Shown: positions 16,152 to 25,576, numbered from the stretch's first letter. The stretch is 64,000 nucleotides of DNA from Bacteroidota bacterium (GCA_947447375.1 CANFJB010000005.1:1-64000); one strand, 5' to 3'. The notes: generated by a model not told the origin, from the letters alone. Numbers and translations are program-made.

Positions 16152-17714
16152 TTATGAATTGAGTGCTTCAAAAACCTTTATTGCGCATTTTTCTCCATCA
16201 ATGGCAGCAGAAATAATTCCGCCCGCATATCCAGCCCCTTCGCCACATGGATAAAGCCCTTTAATTTGAAGATGTTCAAGTGATATTGCATCTCGAGGAA
16301 TTCTCACCGGCGACGATGTTCTAGATTCTGGAGCGTGCAAAATAGCTTCATTGGTTAAATATCCTTTCATCGATTTTCCAAATTCTGAAAAGCCTTCTCT
16401 TAGTATTTGCGATAAAAATCCTGGAAAAACTTGCCCCATTTCAACAGAAGTTGTTCCCGGAACGTAAGATGTTTTTGGAATTTCAGAGGAAACACTATTT
16501 TTAGTAAAATCGACCATTCTTTGGGCAGGAACTTTTTGTGTTTCTCCAGCTAAATGCCACGCTTTTTGTTCGATACTTTTTTGAAATTCTAAGCCTGCTA
16601 AAGCACCAAATTTAGAATAAGGTGCGAAATCTTCTAATTTTAATTCGATAACAATCCCTGAATTTGCTGTAGCTTGATCTCTTTTTGAGGGAGACCAACC
16701 ATTAGTCACCACTTCCCCCGGGCTTGTAGCACATGGAGCAATTACGCCACCGGGACACATACAAAAGGAGTACATTCCCCTGCCTCCCACTTGTTTCACA
16801 ATAGAATAGGGAGCCGGTGGTAAAAGTTCGCCACGATAATCACAACTGTATTGAATACTGTCAATTAGACTTTGCGGGTGTTCAGCTCTTACGCCCAAGG
16901 CAAATGGTTTCGCCTCTATAAATATATTTTTTTGGTCTAATAGTTCGAAAATATCCCTTGCGGAATGTCCGGTTGCCAAAATGATTTTATTGGAAAGAAT
17001 GGTATCACCAGTTTGATTTACAATTCCTTGAACTTCATTGTTTTTTATGATAATATCGGTAAGGCGAGTTTCAAAAAGCACCTTTCCTCCCATTTCAATT
17101 ATTTTCTCTCGAATGTCTTGAATGATTTTGGGTAATTTATTTGTCCCAATATGCGGATGCGCTTCTATTAATATATCATCCGAAGCTCCAAAACCAACTA
17201 ATAATTCTAATATTCGAGTAACGTCTCCTCTTTTTTTAGAGCGAGTATATAATTTTCCGTCAGAATAGGTTCCTGCTCCTCCTTCACCAAAACAGTAATT
17301 GCTATCTTCATTTACAATATGTTCTAAATTGATGGCTTTTAGATCACGACGACGACCACGAACATCTTTACCGCGTTCAATAACTATTGGCTTTAAGCCC
17401 AATTCTATTAATTGCAATGCCGCAAAAAGTCCCGCTGGACCTGCCCCAACAACTATAACTTCGGGAGAATTAGAAACATTTTTGTAGTCTGGTAATTGGA
17501 TCTTTTCTTCAATAAATTCGTCTTCTTGAAAATAGATTGCAACTTTTAGATTAATTTTAATTGACTTTTGACGAGCGTCAATAGAACGCTTCAAAATAGA
17601 AATGTGTTTAATATCAGCTACAGAAACACGAATTAATTTCGCAACTTGTTCTTTAATAAGCTGATCATTAACTGCAATTTCTGGGGCTACTTGAAGCAGA
17701 AGTTCTTGAGACAT
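16152..17714 (-). CDS. FAD-dependent dehydrogenase of the COG2509 family
   Basis: A 520-aa flavoprotein. An N-terminal alpha/beta domain (1-85) precedes the dinucleotide-binding motif VVGAGPAGLFAAL (about 88-100), then RGRRRDL and CFGEGGAGTYSDGKL. MCPGGVIAPCATSPGEVVTNG and the FAD-closing PCGEGAGYAGGI lie near the C-terminus. The family is widespread in Bacteroidota and has no firmly known substrate. A TACTTTTG -7 element with a TTA at -33 (N19) lies just upstream. Confidence 0.88.
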   Translation of the reverse strand: MSQELLLQVAPEIAVNDQLIKEQVAKLIRVSVADIKHISILKRSIDARQKSIKINLKVAIYFQEDEFIEEKIQLPDYKNVSNSPEVIVVGAGPAGLFAALQLIELGLKPIVIERGKDVRGRRRDLKAINLEHIVNEDSNYCFGEGGAGTYSDGKLYTRSKKRGDVTRILELLVGFGASDDILIEAHPHIGTNKLPKIIQDIREKIIEMGGKVLFETRLTDIIIKNNEVQGIVNQTGDTILSNKIILATGHSARDIFELLDQKNIFIEAKPFALGVRAEHPQSLIDSIQYSCDYRGELLPPAPYSIVKQVGGRGMYSFCMCPGGVIAPCATSPGEVVTNGWSPSKRDQATANSGIVIELKLEDFAPYSKFGALAGLEFQKSIEQKAWHLAGETQKVPAQRMVDFTKNSVSSEIPKTSYVPGTTSVEMGQVFPGFLSQILREGFSEFGKSMKGYLTNEAILHAPESRTSSPVRIPRDAISLEHLQIKGLYPCGEGAGYAGGIISAAIDGEKCAIKVFEALNS

Positions 17715-17737
17715 TATTTATTTTATTAATCTATTTG

Positions 17738-17767
17738 CAAAAGTAGTAATTTGGTGTGGATTAATAA
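17738..17767 (-). promoter_or_regulatory. Probable promoter of the COG2509 flavoprotein gene
   Basis: TACTTTTG (17745-17738, minus) is preceded after 19 nt by TTA (17767-17765), one base from the TTG consensus. It lies about 25 nt before the ATG. Confidence 0.55.
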
Positions 17768-17840
17768 CGTGTTGTAGATGAAGAGATAATAAGATAATAG
17801 ACGAAGAGATATTGGATTTTAAAATTCTTAGATAAAAGCT

Positions 17841-17872
17841 TTGTGCCTTTTGTGGTAAAAAACATACCTTTG
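17841..17872 (+). promoter_or_regulatory. Promoter of the 77-aa hypothetical gene, -33 inside a dispersed repeat
   Basis: TTG (17841-17843, reading TTTG) is followed after about 21 nt by TACCTTTG (17865-17872), 16 nt before the ATG. The -33 part lies inside CTTTGTGCCTTTTGTGGT (17839-17856), an inverted copy of the repeat at 452-558. Confidence 0.65.
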
Positions 17873-17888
17873 TTACAATAAAAAAATC

Positions 17889-18122
17889 ATGTCAAGACAA
17901 ATAAAACTTATATGGGATTTTAGAGGTGCGACAGCTGAAAAAACGGCTGAGCATCATGTGATTCACCTAAAACAATATATAGAATCCGAAAAATTAGACT
18001 TGGATATTACCGGTTTTTCAATAGTCAATGAATTCCATTCTATTGCTTTTATGATTGTAAATGAAAGTGAAATGATCGCTGTTCGTGACCGATTAAAACC
18101 ACACCGAGGCGAAGTGTTTTAG
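17889..18122 (+). CDS. Small conserved hypothetical protein, 77 aa
   Basis: An alpha/beta cytosolic protein, MSRQIKLIWDFRGATAEKTA onward, with several histidines (EHHVIHLKQYI, EFHS) and no signal peptide. It is recognisable as a conserved flavobacterial hypothetical, but no domain name or function can be given. It is monocistronic behind a consensus promoter. It is followed by short word repeats (GTCTTAATGTCGA twice at 18129-18156) before the recQ 3' end. Confidence 0.78.
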   Translation: MSRQIKLIWDFRGATAEKTAEHHVIHLKQYIESEKLDLDITGFSIVNEFHSIAFMIVNESEMIAVRDRLKPHRGEVF

Positions 18123-18228
18123 CGAAATGTCTTAATGTCGACTGTCTTAATGTCGAACGACGTGAAGGTTAAAAAATTTCTATTTTTCACTTTTAGACAT
18201 TCAACTTTATGACTTTAAGACTTTCGAC

Positions 18229-20424
18229 TTAATTAGCAACCTCACTAATGAATTTAATTCTCATTAATCGCAATTCATTGATATCGTATTCTCCGTCAAA
18301 TTCTTTCAAAGCTTCTTCAATACTATCTGATTCAGATTCCATAAAATACTCATGAATTTCTTCTTGTTGGTCGTCATCCAATATTTCATCTATCCAATAT
18401 TTAATATTCAACTTAGTTCCTGAATAGACAATTTGTTCCAATTCTTTGATTAAAGTCTCCATATTCAAGCCTTTTCCACTTGCAATATCATCAAGATTTA
18501 ATTTTCTATCAATGTTTTGAATGATGTACAACTTGTTTAATGAATTGGCTCCCGTTGATTTTACCACTAAATCATCCGGTCTTAAAATATCATTTTCTTC
18601 TACGTAATTTTTTATTACATCAACGAATTCTTTACCGTATTTTTTAGCTTTTCCTTCACCAACTCCATGAATGTTACTCATTTCATCCATAGAAATAGGA
18701 TATTTTAGCGACATGTCTTCCAATGAAGGGTCTTGAAAAACAACAAATGGAGGAACTCCTAATTTTTTCGCCACTTTTTTACGTAAATCTCGCAATATTA
18801 CCATTAAAGTTTCATCGGCAACACCAGAAGATTTGGCTGCAGTTACAATTGCTTCATCCTCAGTTTCATTGTATTCATGGTCTTCGGACATCATAAAAGA
18901 TTCTGGATTTTTAATAAAATCTAACCCTTTCTCAGTAATTTTTATAATTCCGTAGGTTTCAATATCTTTCGACAACAAACCATCAACAAGTACTTGACGT
19001 AGTAAAGCCATCCAATAACGCTCTTCGAAATCAGATCCGCAACCAAAGAACGGCTGAGTATCGGTTTTATGTGCTTTAATCATGGCATTTACTTTACCGG
19101 TTAAAGCGAACACAATTTCTTTAGATTTATATAAATGCTTGGTATCTCGAACCATTTCAAGTAATTTAACCACTTGATCTTTAGCTTCAATTTTGTTTTT
19201 TGGATTTCGAATATTATCGTCCATATCGCCACCTTCTCCTGTTTCGGTATCGAATTCTTCACCAAAATAATGCAACAAGAATTTTCTACGTGACATTGAA
19301 GTTTCAGCATAAGCCACCACTTCTTGAAGTAATGCAAAACCTATTTCTTGTTCAGCAACGGGTTTTCCTGATAGGAATTTCTCTAATTTTTCAACATCCT
19401 TATAAGAATAGTACGCCAAACAATGCCCTTCGCCTCCATCACGTCCGCCTCTACCCGTTTCTTGATAATAGCTTTCAAGTGATTTTGGAATGTCATGATG
19501 AATTACAAATCGAACGTCTGGTTTATCAATTCCCATTCCAAATGCAATTGTTGCCACAACTACTTCCACATCTTCCATAAGGAACATATCTTGGTGTTTG
19601 GCTCTTGTTTTTGCATCTAAACCAGCATGATAAGGAACGGCACTAATTCCGTTAACTTGTAGAACTTGAGCAATTGATTCTACTTTTTTTCTGCTTAGGC
19701 AATAAATTATGCCTGATTTCCCTTTATTTTGTTTTATAAATCGGATAATATCAGATTCGATATTTTTAGTTTTTGTACGAACTTCGTAAAATAAATTTGG
19801 ACGATTGAACGAAGCCTTGAAAGTATTGGCATCAGCCATTTCAAGATTTTTAAGAATATCCTCTTGAACTTTTGGTGTTGCTGTTGCGGTTAAACCAATA
19901 ACAGGAGCATTACCCAACAACTTAATACTATTTTTCAAATTTCGATATTCAGGTCGGAAATCGTGTCCCCATTCTGAAATACAATGCGCTTCGTCAATAG
20001 CTACAAATGAAATATTAATATTTTTAAGAAACTTTATATATTCGTCTTTCGCCAAAGATTCAGGGGCAACATAAAGTAATTTAGTTAAACCTGAGGTAAT
20101 ATCTTTTTTAACCTGATTTATTTCTGTTTTATTTAAAGAAGAATTCAAAACGTGAGCGATACCATTTTCTGAAGATAAACTTCGAATGGCGTCCACTTGG
20201 TTTTTCATCAAAGCAATTAAAGGAGAGACAATAATTGCAGTTCCTTCCTTCATTAAAGCGGGTAATTGATAGCAAAGGGATTTACCTCCACCAGTAGGCA
20301 TAATAACAAATGTATTTTTACCAGCTATTAGGCTTCTAATGACTTGTTCTTGTAAACCTTTAAATTGGTTGAAGCCAAAATATTTTTTTAATTCCTTATG
20401 AATGTCAATTTCGTTAGATTTCAT
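18229..20424 (-). CDS. recQ: ATP-dependent DNA helicase RecQ
   Basis: A 731-aa superfamily-2 helicase: motif 0 FNQFKGLQEQVI, Walker A TGGGKSLCYQ, DEAH box DEAHCISEWGHDFRP with the aromatic-rich loop, and motif VI ETGRGGRDG. The RQC winged-helix region follows, then an HRDC-like domain (SNIHGVGEGKAKKYG, about 600-650). The C-terminal extension is usual for Bacteroidota RecQ. It unwinds 3'-5' in recombination and fork repair. Its promoter overlaps that of the divergent kdsD. Confidence 0.95.
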   Translation of the reverse strand: MKSNEIDIHKELKKYFGFNQFKGLQEQVIRSLIAGKNTFVIMPTGGGKSLCYQLPALMKEGTAIIVSPLIALMKNQVDAIRSLSSENGIAHVLNSSLNKTEINQVKKDITSGLTKLLYVAPESLAKDEYIKFLKNINISFVAIDEAHCISEWGHDFRPEYRNLKNSIKLLGNAPVIGLTATATPKVQEDILKNLEMADANTFKASFNRPNLFYEVRTKTKNIESDIIRFIKQNKGKSGIIYCLSRKKVESIAQVLQVNGISAVPYHAGLDAKTRAKHQDMFLMEDVEVVVATIAFGMGIDKPDVRFVIHHDIPKSLESYYQETGRGGRDGGEGHCLAYYSYKDVEKLEKFLSGKPVAEQEIGFALLQEVVAYAETSMSRRKFLLHYFGEEFDTETGEGGDMDDNIRNPKNKIEAKDQVVKLLEMVRDTKHLYKSKEIVFALTGKVNAMIKAHKTDTQPFFGCGSDFEERYWMALLRQVLVDGLLSKDIETYGIIKITEKGLDFIKNPESFMMSEDHEYNETEDEAIVTAAKSSGVADETLMVILRDLRKKVAKKLGVPPFVVFQDPSLEDMSLKYPISMDEMSNIHGVGEGKAKKYGKEFVDVIKNYVEENDILRPDDLVVKSTGANSLNKLYIIQNIDRKLNLDDIASGKGLNMETLIKELEQIVYSGTKLNIKYWIDEILDDDQQEEIHEYFMESESDSIEEALKEFDGEYDINELRLMRIKFISEVAN

Positions 20425-20451
20425 TCTTAGTTAATAGTATTTTACATAAAT

Positions 20452-20491
20452 TTGTGGTTCATAAAGATACGAATATCTTTAATAAATACAA
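20452..20491. promoter_or_regulatory. Overlapping divergent promoters of recQ and kdsD
   Basis: Rightward: TTG 20452-20454, 19 nt, TATCTTTA 20474-20481. Leftward: TTG 20491-20489, 19 nt, TATCTTTA 20469-20462. The two -7 elements form an inverted repeat around CGAA, so RNA polymerase can occupy only one side at a time. Both differ from TANNTTTG only in the last base. Confidence 0.7.
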
Positions 20492-20509
20492 ACTTTATAA
20501 AAATCTGTT

Positions 20510-21475
20510 TTGAAAACAAACAAAAATATTTTAGAGATTGCTAAAAAAACAATCGAATCTGAAAGCAAATCTATAGCTAAACTTGCTGATTTACTAACAG
20601 ATGACTTTTTAAAAGCGGTAGAAATTATTTATAATTCTAAAGGTAGATTGGTAGTTACGGGCATTGGAAAAAGTGCAATTATTGCTCAAAAAATTGTTGC
20701 ATCGATGAATTCTACGGGTACGCCTTCGCTTTTTTTACACGCATCTGAAGCAATTCATGGCGATTTAGGAATGGTTCAACCCGATGATGTTGTGATTTGT
20801 ATTTCAAAAAGTGGTAATAGTCCCGAAATAAAAGTTCTAGTTCCAATTTTGAAACATTTTGGGAATTCTTTAATTGCAATTACAGGAAACACTACTTCAT
20901 TTTTAGCAAAGGGCGCCGATTTTATTCTAGATACAACCGTAGAAAGTGAATCTTGTCCAAATAATTTAGCACCTACAAATAGTACTACTGCCCAATTAGT
21001 TATGGGCGATGCTCTGGCAGTTTGTTTAATGGAATTGAGAGAATTTAAAGCTCAAGATTTTGCAAAATACCATCCTGGTGGTGCTTTAGGAAAAAAATTA
21101 TTACTTCGTGTTGGTGACATGCTTGATCAAAGTCACAAACCTGAGGTTACTCCTGAAACGAATATCAAAAAGGTGATTTTTGAAATTTCAGAAAAACGAT
21201 TAGGAGTTACTGCGGTAATTGAAAATAATAAAGTAATTGGAATTATTACCGATGGTGATATTCGAAGAATGCTTAATAATAATGATACCTTTGCGCACCT
21301 AACTGCAAAAGATATTATGACTAAAAATCCAAAAACTATTCAATTATCATCAATGGTAACGGATGCCTTAAATATTTTGGAAGATTTCTCAATTACCCAA
21401 TTGATTGTTACCGATCATGAGGAGTACAAAGGGGTTTTACATTTGCATGACATACTAAAAGAGGGAATTGTATAA
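20510..21475 (+). CDS. kdsD: Arabinose-5-phosphate isomerase, KpsF/GutQ family
   Basis: A 321-aa protein: an SIS domain (VVTGIGKSAIIAQKI, STGTPSLFLHASEAIHGDLG, CISKSGNSPE) and two C-terminal CBS domains from about residue 205. It converts ribulose-5-P to arabinose-5-P, the first step to Kdo for LPS. The start is a TTG codon, about 22 nt after the expected transcription start. The stop overlaps the tatC ATG (TAATG), so translation is coupled. It heads the kdsD-tatC-CMD run; with lptB downstream, two of the four genes concern LPS. Confidence 0.93.
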   Translation: MKTNKNILEIAKKTIESESKSIAKLADLLTDDFLKAVEIIYNSKGRLVVTGIGKSAIIAQKIVASMNSTGTPSLFLHASEAIHGDLGMVQPDDVVICISKSGNSPEIKVLVPILKHFGNSLIAITGNTTSFLAKGADFILDTTVESESCPNNLAPTNSTTAQLVMGDALAVCLMELREFKAQDFAKYHPGGALGKKLLLRVGDMLDQSHKPEVTPETNIKKVIFEISEKRLGVTAVIENNKVIGIITDGDIRRMLNNNDTFAHLTAKDIMTKNPKTIQLSSMVTDALNILEDFSITQLIVTDHEEYKGVLHLHDILKEGIV

Positions 21476-22290
21476 TGGCGAAGAAAGCATTGAATGAAAT
21501 GTCGTTTTTAGATCATCTTGAAGAATTAAGATGGTTGTTGGTTAGAAGTACTTCTGCGGTAATTATTATGGCAATAGTTACTTACTTTTTTAGTGATTTT
21601 ATATTTGACAATATTATTTTTGCCCCAACCAGCACTGACTTTTTTACCTACACCTATTTTTGTAAATTGTCGCACCAATTAGGTTTTGCAGACAGTATTT
21701 GTATCACTGAGTTGCCTTTTATTATTCAGAATACGGACATGGAAGGGCAAGTGAACATGTTTATTTGGACGTGTTTAACAGCAGGATTTATATTGGCTTT
21801 TCCTTATATTTTATGGGAATTTTGGAAGTTCATTAGTCCGGCTTTGTATGAAAAAGAAAGAAAAAATGTTCGTGTATTTATATTTGTTGCTTCCTTATTG
21901 TTTTTTATGGGAGTGATTTTCGGCTATTATGTAATTATTCCAATGTCAATTAACTTTTGCGCAACTTTTTCTGTTAGTAAAATGGTTCAAAATCAGTTTA
22001 CAATTGACTCTTACATTGGCATGATGAAAACAGCAGTTATAGCGAGTGGGTTGTTTTTTGAATTACCAATTATCATTTATTTCTTAACCAAATTAGGCTT
22101 GGTAACTCCTAACTTTCTTAGAAAATATAGAAAATACTCGGTAGTAATTGTTTTAATAATAGCAGCAATTGTAACTCCTCCGGATGTTGTAAGTCAAATT
22201 ATTGTTGCAATACCAATGTTAGTAATCTATGAGGCAAGTATCTTTATATCGGTATTTGTACATAAAAATAAATTAAAAGAAAATGGCTAA
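21475..22290 (+). CDS. tatC: Sec-independent protein translocase TatC
   Basis: A 271-aa polytopic membrane protein with about six helices. Signature features are the N-terminal MSFLDHLEELRWLL segment, FPYILWEFWKFISPALYEKERK in two parts, and the FELPIIIYFLTKLGLV helix. It binds twin-arginine signal peptides. An extended loop after helix 1 (about residues 45-85) is seen in Bacteroidota TatC. No tatA/B gene is adjacent, so the partners must be elsewhere. It overlaps the next gene by 8 nt. Confidence 0.94.
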   Translation: MAKKALNEMSFLDHLEELRWLLVRSTSAVIIMAIVTYFFSDFIFDNIIFAPTSTDFFTYTYFCKLSHQLGFADSICITELPFIIQNTDMEGQVNMFIWTCLTAGFILAFPYILWEFWKFISPALYEKERKNVRVFIFVASLLFFMGVIFGYYVIIPMSINFCATFSVSKMVQNQFTIDSYIGMMKTAVIASGLFFELPIIIYFLTKLGLVTPNFLRKYRKYSVVIVLIIAAIVTPPDVVSQIIVAIPMLVIYEASIFISVFVHKNKLKENG

Positions 22291-22633
22291 TATCCTGTCT
22301 GAATTCAACGATTATAGATCAAAAATGAACGAGAAGTTATTGGCAGACAATAACAAAATCGTAAAAAGAATTTTTAATTTAGATACCAATGCTTACGCTG
22401 AAGGTGCTTTAGATGTAAAAACTAAAGAACTTTTAGGATTGGTTGCTTCTACCGTTTTAAGATGTGATGATTGTGTAAAATACCATCTTGAAACCAGTTA
22501 TAAATTGGGTGTAACCAAAGAAGAAATGATGGAGGCAATGGGAATTGCTACTTTAGTTGGCGGTACAATTGTAATTCCACATTTGCGAAGAGCCTATGAA
22601 TTTTGGGAAGCATTAGAAGACCAAAAGAAGTAG
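22283..22633 (+). CDS. Carboxymuconolactone decarboxylase (AhpD-like) family protein
   Basis: A 116-aa all-helical protein with the AhpD-type redox motif CDDCVKYH (CxxC followed by a histidine three residues on) and the C-terminal GGTIVIPHLRRAYEFWEAL. The CxxC favours a thiol-dependent peroxidase or reductase role over decarboxylation. It is translationally coupled to tatC (8-nt overlap). The link with Tat export or LPS genes is not explained by the sequence. Confidence 0.88.
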   Translation: MANILSEFNDYRSKMNEKLLADNNKIVKRIFNLDTNAYAEGALDVKTKELLGLVASTVLRCDDCVKYHLETSYKLGVTKEEMMEAMGIATLVGGTIVIPHLRRAYEFWEALEDQKK

Positions 22634-22727
22634 CCTTAACTAAATAAATGTTAATGTGATGAATCGGTAATTTTGTAATTCGTTAATTTGCGATTGTAAA
22701 AATGAGACTCTCAAATAACCAAAAAAT

Positions 22728-23468
22728 ATGATATTAAGAGCGGAAAATTTAGTAAAAACATACAAAGGTAGAAGTGTAGTAAAAGGCATTTCGGTAGAAG
22801 TAAACCAGGGAGAAATTGTTGGTCTTTTAGGTCCAAATGGTGCAGGAAAAACTACTTCTTTTTATATGATTGTTGGTTTGGTTAAACCAAATTCTGGAAA
22901 TATCTATCTTAACGATATGAATATTACTGATTTTCCAATGTATAAAAGAGCGCAGCAGGGAATTGGCTATTTAGCACAGGAAGCTTCGATTTTTAGAAAG
23001 CTGAGTGTTGAGGATAATATATTGAGTGTTTTGCAATTGACAAACTACACCAAGGCGGAACAAGAGGCAAAAATGGAGAGTTTAATTGAAGAATTTAGCC
23101 TTAACCACATTAGAACCAATCGTGGCGACTTACTTTCTGGAGGTGAACGTAGAAGAACAGAAATTGCAAGATGTTTGGCAACGGATCCTAAATTTATACT
23201 ATTAGATGAGCCATTTGCGGGTGTTGACCCAGTTGCCGTTGAGGACATTCAAAGAATTGTAGCACAATTAAAAAATAAAAATATCGGGATTTTGATTACC
23301 GATCACAATGTTCAAGAAACATTAGCTATTACTGACAAAACCTACTTGATGTTTGAGGGTGGAATTCTAAAAGCAGGAACTCCTGAAGAATTAGTTGAAG
23401 ATGAAATGGTTAGAAGAGTTTACCTTGGTCAGAATTTTGAATTACGAAAAAAGAAATTGGAGTTTTAG
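22728..23468 (+). CDS. lptB: LPS export ABC transporter ATP-binding protein
   Basis: A 246-aa ABC ATPase: Walker [11 protein letters not shown]-loop YLAQEASIF, signature LSGGERRR, Walker [14 protein letters not shown], and H-loop ITDHNV. The AQEASIF and [14 protein letters not shown] segments are diagnostic for LptB, which drives LPS extraction with LptFG. A TAATTTTG -7 element at 22668-22675 lies upstream with a weak -33, so it may have its own promoter in addition to read-through from kdsD. Confidence 0.95.
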   Translation: MILRAENLVKTYKGRSVVKGISVEVNQGEIVGLLGPNGAGKTTSFYMIVGLVKPNSGNIYLNDMNITDFPMYKRAQQGIGYLAQEASIFRKLSVEDNILSVLQLTNYTKAEQEAKMESLIEEFSLNHIRTNRGDLLSGGERRRTEIARCLATDPKFILLDEPFAGVDPVAVEDIQRIVAQLKNKNIGILITDHNVQETLAITDKTYLMFEGGILKAGTPEELVEDEMVRRVYLGQNFELRKKKLEF

Positions 23469-23476
23469 TTTAATTT

Positions 23477-23598
23477 TTAACATATAAGGCATATAAGTCC
23501 ATATAAATTGATAAAGAGGTTGTATTCTTAATTTCAAAATCCAAACCAAATTCCACTAATTTTTAAAACTTAAATTAACTTATATCACTTATATGGTT
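23477..23598. repeat. Short element with inverted ends between lptB and pssA
   Basis: The left end TAACATATAAGGCATATAAG (23477-23496) is the near-perfect inverse of the right end CTTATATCACTTATATGG (from 23578). The 80 bp between are AT-rich and non-coding. It lies between convergent genes. It could be a dispersed non-autonomous repeat or a long weak terminator. Confidence 0.5.
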
Positions 23599-23606
23599 AA
23601 AAATTT

Positions 23607-24323
23607 TTAAGCTTTCTTACCCGTAATCAAATTCATAATCACAGACAACATTACGTAAAAGACAATAATCAAAGCGACCCCTGAAAATTTAAATACTATT
23701 AATAATAGTAGAGAAATGAATAAGAATACAATTTGCAAAGCATTATCCTTAAAATTGAATTTCTTAATTTTTAATGCAAAAAGAGGGATTTCAGCATTTA
23801 ATATAAATGCACTAACGAGGGTTACAATTAGCAAAATCCAACAATTTGTCAATAATTCAAGTAGAATTAAGGAATCTGTATTTTTTAATATTAGAGGCAA
23901 ACTCAAAATAAATATAGCATTTGCAGGGGTTGGCAAACCAATAAAAGAATCCGTTTGACGAGTATCGATATTAAAATTAGCCAATCGATAGCAAGAGCCT
24001 AAAGTAATTATGAAACCCAAATAAGGTAAATAAATCAATGAAGGATCTGAACTTGCTGAGTTGGTCAACATTTTAAACATTACAAAACCGGGAACAACAC
24101 CACTTGTAACCATATCTGCTAATGAATCCAATTGCAATCCTAACGGACTTGATACATTGAATAATCGAGCAAAAAAACCATCAAAAAAGTCAAAGAAAAT
24201 TCCTAGGCAAACAAAAAAGAAAGCCATTTCGAAATTTGCTTCACTAGCATAAACCAAAGCAATACAACCGCTAAATAAATTTAGAAGGGTAATTAAATTT
24301 GGAATGTGTTTTTTTATGTTCAT
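23607..24323 (-). CDS. pssA: CDP-diacylglycerol-serine O-phosphatidyltransferase
   Basis: A 238-aa integral membrane enzyme of the CDP-alcohol phosphatidyltransferase family. It carries D-x2-DG-x2-AR-x8-G-x3-D-x3-D as DFFDGFFARLF followed by GLQLDSLAD (about residues 45-70), and about eight hydrophobic segments. It makes phosphatidylserine, the precursor of phosphatidylethanolamine. No psd gene is adjacent. A TAAATTTG -7 element lies about 30 nt upstream without a clear -33. Confidence 0.92.
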   Translation of the reverse strand: MNIKKHIPNLITLLNLFSGCIALVYASEANFEMAFFFVCLGIFFDFFDGFFARLFNVSSPLGLQLDSLADMVTSGVVPGFVMFKMLTNSASSDPSLIYLPYLGFIITLGSCYRLANFNIDTRQTDSFIGLPTPANAIFILSLPLILKNTDSLILLELLTNCWILLIVTLVSAFILNAEIPLFALKIKKFNFKDNALQIVFLFISLLLLIVFKFSGVALIIVFYVMLSVIMNLITGKKA

Positions 24324-24423
24324 TGGTTTCGATTTAAAGTAACAAAGAAAGCAAATTTAATACAATAAGTTATAGTCGTGTACGTTTTTAGAATAGAATT
24401 TTTAAGTAAATTAAAAACAGAGA

Positions 24424-24452
24424 TTGGTAATCGTTAAAAATGTATATTTTTG
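24424..24452 (+). promoter_or_regulatory. Promoter of the PorV-like gene
   Basis: TTG (24424-24426), 18 nt, TATTTTTG (24445-24452) matches the consensus. Its position directly before the ATG at 24453 rules that codon out as translation start and points to the TTG at 24495. Confidence 0.75.
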
Positions 24453-24494
24453 ATGAAAATTTCAATACCAATTTTTGTTGCAAATAAAGCCCAT

Positions 24495-25565
24495 TTGAAA
24501 AATAAATTATTCATATTATTATTCGTTGTAACCACAATTAACTTTGCTCAAACGGCAAGGAAATATTCCAATGAATTTATGAATATTGGTGTTGACGCAG
24601 CAGCTTTGGGAATGTCAAACGCAGTTACTTCTAGTTCAAATGACGTGAATTCTGGCTATTGGAATCCTGCGGGATTAATTGGTTTAGAAGGAAAACAGGC
24701 TTCTTTAATGCATGCAAGTTATTTTGCAAATATTGCACAATACGACTATGCTGCCTATGCAACTCCTATAGACGATGAAAGTGCTTGGGGATTTTCGGTT
24801 ATTCGATTTGGAGTTGACAACATTATGAATACCACACAATTAATTGATAGTCAAGGAAATGTAGATTATAATAGAATAAGTTTATTTTCAGTTGCCGATT
24901 ATGGAGTTACCTTTTCCTATGCCAGAAAACTAAAAGTTCCGGGATTTCAATATGGTGTAAATTCAAAAATAATCAGAAGAATTATTGGGAAATTTGCAAG
25001 TTCTTGGGGATTTGGATTTGACGCTGGATTGCAATTTGAAAGAAATGATTGGAAATTTGGTTTGATGCTTCGAGACATTACAACCACTTATAATGTTTGG
25101 GCAATAAACGAAACCGAGTACAACACAATTAAGGACGCGGTTACGGGTCAAAATCAAGCATTACCTGAAAACACTGAAATTACTTTGCCAAAAGCCCAAT
25201 TAGGAATTTCGAAAAAGTTTGAATTTCATAATGAAACTAGTCTTTTGGCTGCAGCCAATTTGAATATGAGTTTTACAAAAACCAATGATATTTTCTCCAC
25301 AAATGGTTTAAGTATTGATCCAGCTTTAGGATTTGAATATGGTTACACCGATTTAGTTTTTGTTCGCGCTGGTGTTGGTAATTTTCAAAATGTAGTTCAA
25401 ATTGACAATTCTACAAAAGTTGCTTTTCAACCCAATGTTGGTTTAGGATTTAAGTACAAAGGGATTCAAATTGATTATGCATTAACTGATTTAGGTGATC
25501 AAAGTGCTGCATTGTATTCGAATATTTTCTCACTCAAAGTAGATTTAAGTATTTTTGGACAATAA
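24495..25565 (+). CDS. PorV/PorQ family outer membrane protein
   Basis: About 356 aa from a TTG start. The N-terminus is then MKNKLFILLFVVTTINFAQ, a clean signal peptide. An in-frame ATG at 24453 adds residues of the kind expected from a promoter/leader. The mature start (GVDAAALGMSNAVTSSSNDVNSGYWNPAGL in parts) is the signature of the PorV/UPF0164 barrels, some of which shuttle substrates of the type IX secretion system. Other T9SS genes are not in view, so this may be a paralogue. It lies 11 bp before the DUF4105 gene, with which it is probably cotranscribed. Confidence 0.85.
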   Translation: MKNKLFILLFVVTTINFAQTARKYSNEFMNIGVDAAALGMSNAVTSSSNDVNSGYWNPAGLIGLEGKQASLMHASYFANIAQYDYAAYATPIDDESAWGFSVIRFGVDNIMNTTQLIDSQGNVDYNRISLFSVADYGVTFSYARKLKVPGFQYGVNSKIIRRIIGKFASSWGFGFDAGLQFERNDWKFGLMLRDITTTYNVWAINETEYNTIKDAVTGQNQALPENTEITLPKAQLGISKKFEFHNETSLLAAANLNMSFTKTNDIFSTNGLSIDPALGFEYGYTDLVFVRAGVGNFQNVVQIDNSTKVAFQPNVGLGFKYKGIQIDYALTDLGDQSAALYSNIFSLKVDLSIFGQ

Positions 25566-25576
25566 TTATAGGGTTT

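Noticed and set aside
18123..18228. GTCTTAATGTCGA direct repeats as an operator
   Set aside because: They lie downstream of a gene and before a convergent gene end, and look like the other word-type repeats of this genome.
19101..19580. Overlapping frames of 78 and 126 aa inside recQ
   Set aside because: One is in another frame on the same strand and one is antisense. RecQ is conserved throughout, and neither shows domain features.
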